From Streptomyces mangrovisoli (GTDB lineage Bacteria > Actinomycetota > Actinomycetes > Streptomycetales > Streptomycetaceae): a stretch of 64,000 bases of DNA. This document shows, in pieces, positions 33,501 through 40,560 of the stretch (its first letter is position 1; every line of letters begins with the position of its first letter). The notes under the pieces are model-generated. The model was not told the origin of the DNA. It searched no databases and worked only from the letters and a program-made list of their open reading frames with translations. The stretch spans positions 1 to 64,000 of the forward strand of contig NZ_LAVA02000034.1 in assembly GCF_000974985.2 (NCBI RefSeq), written 5' to 3'. Both the position numbers and the translations under genes were made by a program.

Positions 33501-34600
33501 TGGCCGGCGACGGTTCGTACCCGAGCGGCCACACCTACAGCGGCTACGAGACCGGGACGCTGCTCGCCACGCTCCTGCCCGAGCTGGCGCCGTCGATCCT
33601 CGCGCGCACCTCGGAGTACGGCGACAACCGCATCGTCCTCGGGTTCCACTACCCGCTCGACGTCATGGGCGGCCGCATCACCGGGCAGGCCACCGTGGCG
33701 CACCGGTGGGCCGACCCCGAGTTCCGGCAACTGCTCCTCGCGGCCCACACCGAGATGGAGAACGTCCTGCTCGCGCAGTGCTCGGCGCAGGGGTACGGCG
33801 ACACGCTGGCCGCCTGCGCGGGCGACTCCTACGACGGCTTGAGCCAGGCGCAGGACGTCGACCTGTACACACAGCGCCTGACGTACGGGTTCTCGCAGAC
33901 GGGGAAGGCCGGGCAGACCCTGGTGACGCCGTCCGACGCGGCGGCGCTGCTGACCACGGCCTTCCCGGACCTCACCACCGGGCAGCGCACACAGGTCCTG
34001 GAGCAGACCGCGACCGACTCGGGCTACCCGCTCGACCTCACCGGCGGCGGCGAGGCGAGCTGGCAGCGGATCGACCTGGCGGCGGCGATGTCGGCGCAGG
34101 TCGTGGTGGACGCCGACGGGCAGGTCACGGTGACCGGCCGCACGGACGCCACCCGGGCGAGCGTCGCCGGCGCCCGCGCCATCACCGTGGGCGGTGTCGC
34201 GATCGACGGGTTCGACCCGGACACGGCCACCTACGTCGTCGACCTGCCGAGGAACGCGCGGATTCCCGCGGTCTCCGCCGTGGCGGCCGCCTCCGGCGCC
34301 CGGGTGAAAGTCACCGACGGCGGTTCCGTGCTCGCGTCGGGCGAGGCCGGGTTCACCACCCGCACCATCGAGGTGACATCGGCGAACGGTGCGGTCACGC
34401 GGACGTACACGGTCGGGTTCCGTCGTACGGGCCAGGACCACCGGCCGGTGGCGGCGGGCGGCAGCGGCGACCGGGCCACGGGCGGCTCCGGCGACGGCGC
34501 GCCGTCCGGGCCGTGGGGCGGCACGGGCACCGCGGGCGGCGCCGGCCTGTGGTCGCGGGGGACGGAGTGGGCCGAGACCAGGGGAGGCCTGCGGGGCTGA
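27521..34600 (+). CDS. giant secreted GH92 mannosidase-PAP2 phosphatase fusion
   Basis: This 2359-residue exported protein has, in order: an Arg-rich signal peptide (about 1-55); GH92 (68-826); a beta-sandwich (845-960); a FIVAR helix bundle (960-1030); three CBM6-like modules (1033-1167, 1173-1313, 1323-1466); a FIVAR region (1470-1600); two FN3 domains (1608-1780); a Thr/Asp/Ala linker; a PAP2 phosphatase domain (1830-2066) with K1962-x6-R1969-P, P2001-SGH2004 and R2037-x5-H2043-x3-D2047; and a cadherin-like sandwich (2215-2303). In GH92 the catalytic acid position (usually EG-N/S-WQY) is Gln595 in YQGTLWQYNW. Enzymes that cut mannose-1-phospho-6-mannose share this change as I recall. GTG 27521 has GGAGAGG upstream. 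Confidence 0.92.
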   Translation: MLTRHHARLARTTLVRPDRRRRRLLRATVCALLAGALGLTTLTAGGTAVASAPAGATTASGTTASGTDYTQRVDPFVSTRGDDGNDLPGAEAPHSLAKVNPMTTPDRNHSGYDYDEDHIAGFTATDLDGVGGSGGGGDLLVVPTSVQYDSRPATGTYAHAYRHDDETATPGYYQVGLGALGGTGSAVTQTGGTVDAEMTATTRTALERYRFPDGSDPELVLDLANNYTSRTRSTLSATTLSDGTTAISGLVAGSFNGAAYRLYYYATTNVPVTSLRSWGADGKLSGATTQDGGDTGAILQFDKSAASDVELHITLSPISAEQAAVDQRNEVGGSTFDQARAQTKADWNSTLGAVDVKSSATSDPGSTLTDEFYTHLYRMYALPVNATSTSGTYRGVDGAVHKTNGFTYYDGWSTWDDFRKYSVEAYIDPVTYRDLVQSLIELFADAHTSGKSLGSLTHSVPTVRWERSAVVIADAISKGYRDFDRLDEAYPALLSSTGYYTGAQLRQGYVSGDPGTTVQRGYDQWALSVVAGALEKSDDETKLRTQSTMAIDNLVKSGAWTAADGTKVGLLTPRATGGDWQSADYEKFEAAGLYQGTLWQYNWYDAYDMGGLIKAMGGAQAGKAAVEHLFGEDSDAADGSTMLHSNANEIDLQAPYLFNYVGEPGLTQKWVRAIYTGTTWNRYLATGSTNEAPSSGGEFTPPVDTQVYQLSPHGFLPTMDNDAGTMSTMFVAAALGLFPVTSGSSQFQIGSPFFESTTITYADGRHFTVKADGVSPSTYYVQSATLNGSRFANTWLDYAQIVSGGTLEFTMGAKASDWGTHTAAAYSLDTDTDTGGGTASGSGRTVVSADPGTLATSADGTVDGDIRLSLSGPASFAARKGTSLTATGAASVSGLPAGVTADLRVTGAHTATLSLTGSTKVDARLDIAFHDGAFGRGTTTDSLTGTGVSPADPLVVSAAAVARKALAALVDQASLVRAGHYSDGSWTLFRSALDRARTVLADSASGTGTIMAADDTLQSAVDGLTIDEGGYAVLQAESPDQKYGADLKAEAYYSDGDLGGVTEGSWETFDKLDFGGVAPHSVSVRYANSQAANATPSSVDIHAGGADGPVVATVQLPGTGGWQYYATVQAAVTDPDALLAASSATFVFHAPSGQSWVSNFDWYQFSPDQVASSTSTTLATLNAGNTTATGGGSSELDLANGIFENVTNGAWAEWQGTRLGEGADTVTVSYDKPQSRAASDSRIELHLGAKDDARSVDIPLGYTGSGWGTVATTTVQLDPSVFAGVQDVYADFVSGTQSAGQPYVANVYALTLTSSADAPLAFDATAFTASGGGGLKSETATWTGAGSATDLGGTYDGAWLDYGDLDFGSSAKDTVTLTYVNNSARCGTGSAVQLYLDSFDPAALGTPYASIPLPVTGSAWSSGGTTSLTLPKAITGTHRVHLRLTTQADSSHPYVANLGRVTFSHVGTPAATDTTALRKAIDTFAGLSDDASRYDTIDFGVFLRELGAARALVDASDAAQSEVDAQTRSLTLAVGQLIPLPRLKLEDLITAVSALDDARYTDALWTAFTDALAAARTAVADGAATDETLTARYDALDHARSGLTTKPRTVPAVPGAVSATSSGTSVTVAWSAPEDDGGSAVTGYRVTLDDGHQVTIRDPHSRSTTFTWLPTGASYTARVRAVNAVGASRPSAATQPVVTGDSTPQPPTVTGVVTDGHHVRVTWRAAGDGGFPVVGYTVTLDDGTATHVSGTAATALLTTRGDAPTHTAAVTAVTLAGTSDDTGTGADATATADANTVADAADSAGSAASDGTASDATAAAVTSSDPADYVPSPFSSDTLDASYASDTWPATGDGSDYFDDLLSGFDDLGSTTLGANSKVASGTSPTAQNDRIALGINNAATQSEVDRAETDATNSPTVTMADGLGSRLGRLYLDALDAGRLPKTSALFARVAQGLDTHAEAKDHYGYLRPYVRLGFVGDGGDVYESQDGSYSGLAGDGSYPSGHTYSGYETGTLLATLLPELAPSILARTSEYGDNRIVLGFHYPLDVMGGRITGQATVAHRWADPEFRQLLLAAHTEMENVLLAQCSAQGYGDTLAACAGDSYDGLSQAQDVDLYTQRLTYGFSQTGKAGQTLVTPSDAAALLTTAFPDLTTGQRTQVLEQTATDSGYPLDLTGGGEASWQRIDLAAAMSAQVVVDADGQVTVTGRTDATRASVAGARAITVGGVAIDGFDPDTATYVVDLPRNARIPAVSAVAAASGARVKVTDGGSVLASGEAGFTTRTIEVTSANGAVTRTYTVGFRRTGQDHRPVAAGGSGDRATGGSGDGAPSGPWGGTGTAGGAGLWSRGTEWAETRGGLRG

Positions 34601-34628
34601 CCGTCCCGGCGCGCACGGCGCGGCCCTG

Positions 34629-34961
34629 TCAGCCCGGGGCGAAGGTGAAGCTCTGCCACAGCCCGGTCGACGCGACCGCGTCGTCGGACAGGCCCGTGCC
34701 GAGGAACTTGCTGTCGCCGTTCTTCGGCACGGTGCAGTCGGGCGTGGTGTACAGCTTGATGTCGCTGCCCGTCCGGTTGTGGACCTCCTCGACGCTGCCG
34801 ACGAAGCGGTGGCAGCCGTCGATGGGCGGGTTCGAGATGGTCTGCACCGTCGTGCCCTTGCGTCCTTCGATGACGCCGGACGCCTGATCCTCGCAGGCGG
34901 TCAGCGCGATACCGAACAACGCCATGCCGCAGAGCGCGGCCAGCCGCCGGGAAACGCGCAT
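34629..34961 (-). CDS. small predicted lipoprotein
   Basis: This 110-residue protein has a lipoprotein signal (MRVSRRLAALCGMALFGIA then LTAC, lipidated Cys at 23). The mature part of about 88 residues contains two more Cys (IDGCHRF and TPDCTVP) that could form a disulfide. No family is recognised. ATG 34961 has AGGAGG six bases upstream. It is convergent with the GH92 gene (28 bp apart) and divergent from the DUF389 gene. Confidence 0.85.
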   Translation of the reverse strand: MRVSRRLAALCGMALFGIALTACEDQASGVIEGRKGTTVQTISNPPIDGCHRFVGSVEEVHNRTGSDIKLYTTPDCTVPKNGDSKFLGTGLSDDAVASTGLWQSFTFAPG

Positions 34962-35314
34962 CGGTCCTCCTGTGCCGGTACGGGTACGGGCGGGGACGTC
35001 GTCCCGTGACCACTATCGGCCACGTCGGCGGGAATCGCCTGATGAGGACGGCCGTTCCGGGCACGCGGGCCAGCACGGGCAGGGGTCCGGGAGGGGGCGC
35101 GGGGGTCCCGGGGAGGGGGCGCGCAGGGCGGGGGTCCGTGGGAGGGCACGCGCGGCGGGGGCCCGGAGGTCCGCGCGTCGATCGCCGGCCGCCCGGACTG
35201 CCTTCCGCGCGGCCCGTTCCGCGGGGCGGGTTCCTCCCGGGCGGGCGATAGTGGACCGGGGCCGGTGCCCGACGCCCGCCCCGCGGGGGCAGGCCCGCCC
35301 GGAGGAGGCAGCGG
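34962..35314. other. 353-bp divergent intergenic region
   Basis: No gene was seen. GATAGTGG, a -10-like element, occurs on the minus strand at 35010-35017 (toward the lipoprotein) and on the plus strand at 35247-35254 (toward DUF389). The middle (about 35090-35165) is G-rich with repeated GGGGGCGCG and GGGGGTCC blocks. Confidence 0.6.
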
Positions 35315-36301
35315 ATGGATCTGGTCCATGTCCGCCTGGTGACGCCGCCCGCTCTCACCGGACGGGTGGTCGACCTGCTCTCCGCCGACGAGTGCGTCCT
35401 CAACCTCCTGCTCGTCCGGGACGCCCATGTCCCGGACGGGGACGCGCTGGAGTGCGACGTGCTGCGGGGCGCCGCGAACGACGTACTGGCCCGGCTGCGC
35501 GCGCTGGGCGTGGACCGGGCGGGTTCGATCGCGGTCGGCACCGTGGAGATGATGTTCTCGCGGGACGCCGAGCGGGTCGTGGCGGCCCAGCCGCACGCCC
35601 GCGTCGACGCGCCGCTGTGGGTGGCGCTGGAGGCCCGGATCCGGGCCGGCGGCACCTATCCGCCGTCGTTCTACCTGTTCCTGGTCATCGCCGCGCTCAT
35701 CGGCTCGGTCGGCATCATGACGAACTCGCAGATCCTGATCGTGGCGGCGATGGTGGTGGGCCCCGAGTACAACGCGCTCACCAGCGTCGCGCTCGGGATC
35801 GACCGCCGCCTGCGCCATCGCGTCCGGGACGGGACCGTCGCACTGTCCGTGGGCTTCGCGCTGGCCATCGTCGCCGCCCTCGGTTTCTCGGCCCTGGCGC
35901 GCCGGGCGGGCTTCCAGTCGGCGACCTTCGAGCTGGGGCTGCGCCCGGTCTCCCATCTCATCGGCACCCCGGACTTCTTCTCCGTCTCCGTCGCCGTGCT
36001 GGCCGGTGTGGTCGGGATCGTCTCCCTCACCGAGGCCCGGGGCAGCGCGCTGCTCGGGGTGTTCATCTCCGTGACGACGATCCCCGCCGCCTCCGGTGTG
36101 GGCGTGGCGATCGCGTTCGACGACTGGGACCAGGCGCGCAGTTCACTGCTTCAACTGCTGCTCAACGTGGTCGTCCTGGTGGTGGTCGGCGTCCTCACGC
36201 TGCGTCTGCAACGACGCCTGTGGCGCCTGGCGGCCCGCCGCGGCGCCGCGCGACGCGGGGGCGGGCGGCCCGGGGTCGGGCGGCCAGGACACAAGGACTG
36301 A
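35315..36301 (+). CDS. DUF389 (TIGR00341-like) membrane protein
   Basis: This 328-residue protein has an N-terminal cytoplasmic alpha/beta domain (1-100) and five to six membrane helices. The conserved core IGSVGIMTNSQILIVAAMVVGPEYNA (quoted in part: GIMTNSQILIVAAMVVGPEY) is the DUF389 signature, followed by SLTEARGSALLGVFISVTTIPA. Function of the family is unknown; transport has been suggested. ATG 35315 has GGAGGAG nine bases upstream. The C-terminal tail is Arg/Gly-rich. Confidence 0.88.
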   Translation: MDLVHVRLVTPPALTGRVVDLLSADECVLNLLLVRDAHVPDGDALECDVLRGAANDVLARLRALGVDRAGSIAVGTVEMMFSRDAERVVAAQPHARVDAPLWVALEARIRAGGTYPPSFYLFLVIAALIGSVGIMTNSQILIVAAMVVGPEYNALTSVALGIDRRLRHRVRDGTVALSVGFALAIVAALGFSALARRAGFQSATFELGLRPVSHLIGTPDFFSVSVAVLAGVVGIVSLTEARGSALLGVFISVTTIPAASGVGVAIAFDDWDQARSSLLQLLLNVVVLVVVGVLTLRLQRRLWRLAARRGAARRGGGRPGVGRPGHKD

Positions 36302-36377
36302 CCCCCGCGACGGGCCGGGCACCGCGGGCGGGCACCGCGGACGGCCACCCCGGGCGGGCACGTGCGGCCCCTCCGGG

Positions 36378-37862
36378 TCAGCGGGTGCCCTGTGGCTCCG
36401 GGCCGCCGGGCGCCGTATCGGTCGGCGCGGTCTTCTCCGTGGCGGGCTCGGCGTCGCCGTGCCCGCCCTCGCGTCCCTCGTCCCAGGTGGCCGCCGGATG
36501 GGTCTGCGGTGGTCCGGCCGGCTTGCCGATCGCGGGCAGGGGGCGGCCGGGCGGCAGCAGCTCCACGGTGATGAAGCCGACCACGGCGGCCAGGATGATC
36601 ACGGGGATCATCGCGGAGCTGCCGAGCAGCAGGACCACCAGCACCACGCCGCTGACCGGGAGCCGCAGGGACGCCGCCACCGCGGCGGCCATGCCCGCCG
36701 CCATTCCGGGCACGACGCCGAGACCGGGCAGCGGGGCGAGCAGCACGCCCGCCGCGCCGCCGAGGAACAGCGACGGGAAGACGGGACCGCCGCGCAGGCT
36801 GCCGAGGCAGAGCGCGTACGCCGCCCCCTTGCACAGGAGTACCGCGATCAGGGCGCTCACCGGCCAGGAGTGCGGATCGGAGGCCAGCTGCCCGAGCAGC
36901 GCCTCGCCGGAGGACGCCACGTCGGCGGGCGACCGGTCGACCAGTAGCGCGTACAGCGTGGCGCAGGCGCCCGCGGCCAGCCCGCACAGCACGGTGCGGG
37001 GGATCACGCCGCCCGCGACGAAGATCGCGGCGAGGCGCCCGCCGGCCAGGACGAAGTGGATCGCGACGGCGATGGCGACGGCCATGAGCACCGCCCAGCA
37101 CACGTCCCCCGCGTCGAGGCGCGGCAGCGGGACGCCCAGATGGAGCGTCAGGCTGTCGGTCGACAGGCCGGTCCAGTGGCCGAAGCCGGTGAAGACCAGC
37201 GCCCCGACGCCGCTGGCCAGCAGCGCGGGCAGCATCACGGCGAACAGCTGGGGGCCGCCCACCCCCGCGACCTCGATGAGGATGACGGCCGCGACCAGCG
37301 GGTTGCCGAAGATCGCGGCCAGGGCTGCCGCGGCGCCCGCCGCGCCGAGCAGGGCCGAGCTCTGCGGGGTCGCCGGGGCCCTGGCCAGGTCCCTGAACAG
37401 CAGCGCGAGGCCGCCGCCGAGCGCGATCAGCGGCGCCTCGGGGCCGAGGGTCGCGCCGAGCGGCAGGCTGGCCGCGGCGGCGACGATCACTCCGGGCAGC
37501 GCGACGGGCGACATCCCCGCGGTGTGCAGGCCGCCCGCGGGCACATGTCCGCCGCCTCCCGGCAGATGGCGCACCACGAGGCCCACGACCAGCCCGGCCA
37601 GCGCCAGCAACGGCAGCGGCCACCAGGACGGCGGGGTGCTCCAGCCCAGGTCGTCGGGGATCTCCTCCCACACCTGGTGCTCCGCCTCGTGCAGCCCGGC
37701 GAGGAACCAGAACGCGGCCAGGGAGACCGGCACGCCCATGATCGCCGAGAACACGAGGGCCTTCTGATAGGCCCGGTTGCGCAGCAGCTCCCGAAGCCGG
37801 TCCGCCTCTTCGGGCTGTGTACCGGCGGCGGAGGCGGCGGTGGATCGGTCCGACCGCGTCAC
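36378..37862 (-). CDS. ClC-type chloride channel or antiporter
   Basis: This 494-residue ClC-family protein has about 11 membrane helices. LGPEAPLIALGG corresponds to the GxEGP filter motif (here GPEAP, with the gating Glu present), and GGPVFPSLFLGGAAG to GxFxP. It moves chloride, or exchanges it for protons if the internal proton-relay Glu is present, which I could not place. The N- and C-terminal tails are polar; the C-terminal 60 residues are Pro/Glu-rich. GTG 37862 has GGGAGGG upstream. Confidence 0.9.
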   Translation of the reverse strand: MTRSDRSTAASAAGTQPEEADRLRELLRNRAYQKALVFSAIMGVPVSLAAFWFLAGLHEAEHQVWEEIPDDLGWSTPPSWWPLPLLALAGLVVGLVVRHLPGGGGHVPAGGLHTAGMSPVALPGVIVAAAASLPLGATLGPEAPLIALGGGLALLFRDLARAPATPQSSALLGAAGAAAALAAIFGNPLVAAVILIEVAGVGGPQLFAVMLPALLASGVGALVFTGFGHWTGLSTDSLTLHLGVPLPRLDAGDVCWAVLMAVAIAVAIHFVLAGGRLAAIFVAGGVIPRTVLCGLAAGACATLYALLVDRSPADVASSGEALLGQLASDPHSWPVSALIAVLLCKGAAYALCLGSLRGGPVFPSLFLGGAAGVLLAPLPGLGVVPGMAAGMAAAVAASLRLPVSGVVLVVLLLGSSAMIPVIILAAVVGFITVELLPPGRPLPAIGKPAGPPQTHPAATWDEGREGGHGDAEPATEKTAPTDTAPGGPEPQGTR

Positions 37863-38019
37863 GGCTTCGTCCCTCCCGTATACGCCGGATTCCCTCCGTC
37901 ATTGCAACACCCGGGCGGGAGAGCCGCACATCCGGCGACGGCGGCCCGCCGCCCGGTCCGCAGCCCAGTCCGCCGCCCGGTCCGCAGCCCGGTTCACCCT
38001 CGGTCCGAAGGTTGAATGT

Positions 38020-38048
38020 TTGACACTTTCCGGCGGGCGGGCGACAGT
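38020..38048 (+). promoter_or_regulatory. candidate promoter of the ATP-grasp gene
   Basis: A perfect -35 box TTGACA (38020-38025) is followed after 17 bp by GACAGT (38043-38048), a weak -10. It is about 45 bp upstream of the start codon. Confidence 0.4.
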
Positions 38049-38092
38049 GGCTGATCACCGTCCGCCCTCAGGAAACCCCAGGTGAGCAGCTC

Positions 38093-38947
38093 ATGCCCGT
38101 GTCCGCGTCCGCCGCCCGTCCGCGTCTGCTCTACGTCACCGATCTCGCCTACGACGCCCGCGGCCGGCGCTACTGCGACGAGGACATCCACCTGTCGTCC
38201 CGGCTCCGCGACGGCTTCGACGTCGCGCTGTGCCATCCGGGCGACGCCGTGCGGCTGATGGACGCCTTCGACGCGGTCGTGGTCCGCAACAGCGGGCCCG
38301 TCCTCCACTACCGCGAGGAGTACGACGCCTTCCGCGCCGCGGCACTCGCGCGCGGCACCCGCGTGTACAACCCGCTGACCGGCCGGGGCGACATGGCCGG
38401 CAAGGAGTACCTGCTGGAGCTGACGCGGGCCGGGCAGCCGGTGATACCCACCGTCGACCGGGCGGCGGAACTCGGCCTGCTGACCGGCGCCGCGGAGTAC
38501 GTGGTGAAGCCGAAGGCCGGGGCGGACTCCATCGGGCTGCGGATCGTCACCGCGGCGGAACTCGACGGGCTGTCGGCCGGTCTGGACGGCGGGCTCCTCG
38601 TGCAGCCGCACATCGACTTCCGCTACGAGGTGTCGTTCTACTACGTCGACGACGCCTTCCAGTACGCCCTGTACGCGCCCGACCCCGAGCGGCGCTGGCT
38701 GCTCGAACCGTACGAGCCGACCGCCGCCGACCTGGAGTTCGCGCGGCGCTTCGTCGACTGGAACACCCTGGACCACGGCATCCAGCGCGTCGACGCCTGC
38801 CGCACCCGTCAAGGGGAGCTGCTGCTGGTCGAGTTGGAGGACCTGAACCCGTATCTCTCCCTCGACCGGGTCCCGGAGCCGGTGCGCGAGGGGTTCGTGA
38901 CGGCGATGGCGGGTTCGCTGGAACGGTTCCTGGCGGCGACGTCGTAG
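38093..38947 (+). CDS. ATP-grasp-type protein
   Basis: This 284-residue protein has the pattern of ATP-grasp ligases: a Rossmann-like N-terminal part (LLYVTDLAYDARG, FDAVVVRNSGPVL), VVKPKAGADSIGL (ATP-binding Lys and glycine loop), and ELEDLNPYLSL near the end (metal-binding Glu and Asn). Such enzymes join a carboxylate to an amine or thiol; the substrate is unknown. It stands alone, convergent with a TetR gene, and has a TTGACA promoter element upstream. ATG 38093 has AGGTGA seven bases upstream. Confidence 0.78.
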   Translation: MPVSASAARPRLLYVTDLAYDARGRRYCDEDIHLSSRLRDGFDVALCHPGDAVRLMDAFDAVVVRNSGPVLHYREEYDAFRAAALARGTRVYNPLTGRGDMAGKEYLLELTRAGQPVIPTVDRAAELGLLTGAAEYVVKPKAGADSIGLRIVTAAELDGLSAGLDGGLLVQPHIDFRYEVSFYYVDDAFQYALYAPDPERRWLLEPYEPTAADLEFARRFVDWNTLDHGIQRVDACRTRQGELLLVELEDLNPYLSLDRVPEPVREGFVTAMAGSLERFLAATS

Positions 38948-38983
38948 TGCCGACGTGGCAGGAGGGGCGGGGCGGCCCGGCCC

Positions 38984-39607
38984 TCAGCTGCCCGGCGAGG
39001 CGTCGCCGAGCAGCCCCGCCCAGCTCTCCGCCAGGGTGTCGACGACCTGCTCGCGGTCGTTGTCCCAGCGGCCCGGGGTCCAGGTGCGGGCCACGTGGTC
39101 GAGTTGGGCCATCGCCAGCACCCCGCGCAGCCGGCGGCTCGACGGCTCGAAGCGGTCCGCCTGGTCGAGGCCGTGCTCGATGTCGCCGACGGCCTCCTCG
39201 GACCACGCGTCGACCAGGCCGCGCAGCTCGGGGTCGACGGCGGCGGCCTCGAAGGCGGCGTTGAGGTGGGCGCGCACGACGTCCCAGCGGCCGGAGACGG
39301 TCCACAGCCACTCCCGCAACGCGGCGCGGCCGCCCTCGGCGACGACCGCGGCCAGGCCGCGTGCCGGGGAGCCGTGGGCGGGTGAACCGGCGCTCTGCAG
39401 CGCCTCGCCGAGTTCGCCGATGAGCGCCTTCATCAGGTCGCTGCGGGAGGGGAAGTAGGCGTAGAACGTGACCCGGGTGGTTCCGGCGGCGGAGGCGATG
39501 GCGTCCACCGTCGTCGCCGCGTAGCCCTGCTGCGTGAACAGGTCCAGGGCCGTGGTGAGCAGGAGTGTGCGGGTCATCTCCTTCTGGGCCGCGCGCAGGC
39601 CCGCCAT
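38984..39607 (-). CDS. TetR-family transcriptional regulator
   Basis: This 207-residue regulator has an N-terminal helix-turn-helix (about 12-58: ALDLFTQQGYAATTVDAIAS then GTTRVTFYAYFPSRSDLM). The C-terminal helical ligand domain ends in LAESWAGLLG. ATG 39607 has GGGAG upstream. The ligand and targets are unknown. The nearest genes are the convergent ATP-grasp gene and, upstream on the same strand, the NarL-type regulator. Confidence 0.92.
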   Translation of the reverse strand: MAGLRAAQKEMTRTLLLTTALDLFTQQGYAATTVDAIASAAGTTRVTFYAYFPSRSDLMKALIGELGEALQSAGSPAHGSPARGLAAVVAEGGRAALREWLWTVSGRWDVVRAHLNAAFEAAAVDPELRGLVDAWSEEAVGDIEHGLDQADRFEPSSRRLRGVLAMAQLDHVARTWTPGRWDNDREQVVDTLAESWAGLLGDASPGS

Positions 39608-39760
39608 CTCAGCTCTCCCGCCGGTCGCTCATGCGGTGATCGTATCGCGATCGGATCAGCCGGATCATGGCCGCCGGGACCCACCGGAGCCCACCGGTGG
39701 CCTGCCCGTCCAGAGCTGCGACGCGCTCGGCGAGGGCGGCACCGCCGGGTTCGGCGGCCG

Positions 39761-40474
39761 TCAGGGAACGGCGCCGTCGGCCTCCCGGCCGCCCGGACTG
39801 ACCAGTCCCGTCTCGTACGCCACCACCACCGCCTGGGCCCGGTCGCGCAGGGAGAGTTTGCCGAGGACGCGCGAGACGTGGGTCTTCACGGTCGCCTCGG
39901 ACAGGTGCAGCGCGGTGGCGAGTTCGGCGTTGCTCAGACCGCGGGCGAGCAGCCGCAGCACGTCGAGTTCGCGCGGGGTGAGCAGGGCGAGGTCGCGGTG
40001 GAGCGCGGCCGTCTCCGGTGCCGTACGGGCGAACCGTTCGACGAGACGGCGGGTGATCGCGGGCGCGAGGAGGGCGTCGCCCGCGCGGACCGTGCGGACG
40101 GCGGCGACCAGTTGCTCGGGCGTGACGTCCTTCAGCAGGAAGCCGCTGGCCCCGGCGGACAGCGCGGCGTAGACGTAACGGTCGAGGTCGAAGGTGGTGA
40201 GCATGATGACCCGGGGAGCCTCCGCGCCACCGGAGAGAATGCGCCGGGTGGCCTCCAGGCCGTCCATCTCGGGCATCCGGATGTCCATCAGCACCACGTC
40301 GGGCCGGGTGCGGCGGACGGCGGCCACGGCCTCGGCGCCGTCGGTCGCCTCGGCGACCACCTCGATGCCGTCGGCGCCGAGGATCAGCCGGAATCCGGTG
40401 CGCACGAGGGCCTGGTCGTCGGCGACCAGGACGCGCGGGGGTGACGGGTTCACGGGTGCTCCAGGGATGTTCAC
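39761..40474 (-). CDS. NarL/LuxR-family response regulator
   Basis: This regulator of 237 residues (or 230) has a receiver domain (Asp64 in VVLMDIRMPEMDG, switch TTFD, Lys in FLLKDVTPEQ) and a LuxR helix-turn-helix (LTPRELDVLRLLARGLSN, EATVKTHVSRVLGKL). It works with the kinase just upstream. Two in-frame GTG starts exist (40474 and 40453), each with GGAG six bases upstream, because the start region lies in a tandem repeat. The divergent ABC/FtsX transporter is a likely target, as in other DesK-type systems. Confidence 0.94.
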   Translation of the reverse strand: MNIPGAPVNPSPPRVLVADDQALVRTGFRLILGADGIEVVAEATDGAEAVAAVRRTRPDVVLMDIRMPEMDGLEATRRILSGGAEAPRVIMLTTFDLDRYVYAALSAGASGFLLKDVTPEQLVAAVRTVRAGDALLAPAITRRLVERFARTAPETAALHRDLALLTPRELDVLRLLARGLSNAELATALHLSEATVKTHVSRVLGKLSLRDRAQAVVVAYETGLVSPGGREADGAVP

Positions 40475-40560
40475 GGGCGCTCCGAGGCGGTGTTCACCCG
40501 GCGCTCCGAGTCGGTGTTCACGCCTGCTCCAGGGGAAGGTTTACGCCTGGTCCAGGGGGA
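40448..40560 (-). repeat. five tandem copies of the kinase-stop/regulator-start junction
   Basis: Five degenerate units of 21-24 bp fill the gap between kinase and regulator: 40448-40468, 40469-40491, 40492-40515, 40516-40538 and 40539-40560. On the minus strand most units carry GGAG, about six bases, then GTGAAC or GTAAAC. The kinase stop (TAA, 40541-40543) is in the first transcribed unit, and usable GTG starts are in the last two. Confidence 0.9.

Noticed and set aside
36302..36377. GGGCACCGCGGGCG repeats between DUF389 and ClC genes as an operator
   Set aside because: The two genes are convergent, so no promoter is expected. The repeats are short and imperfect.
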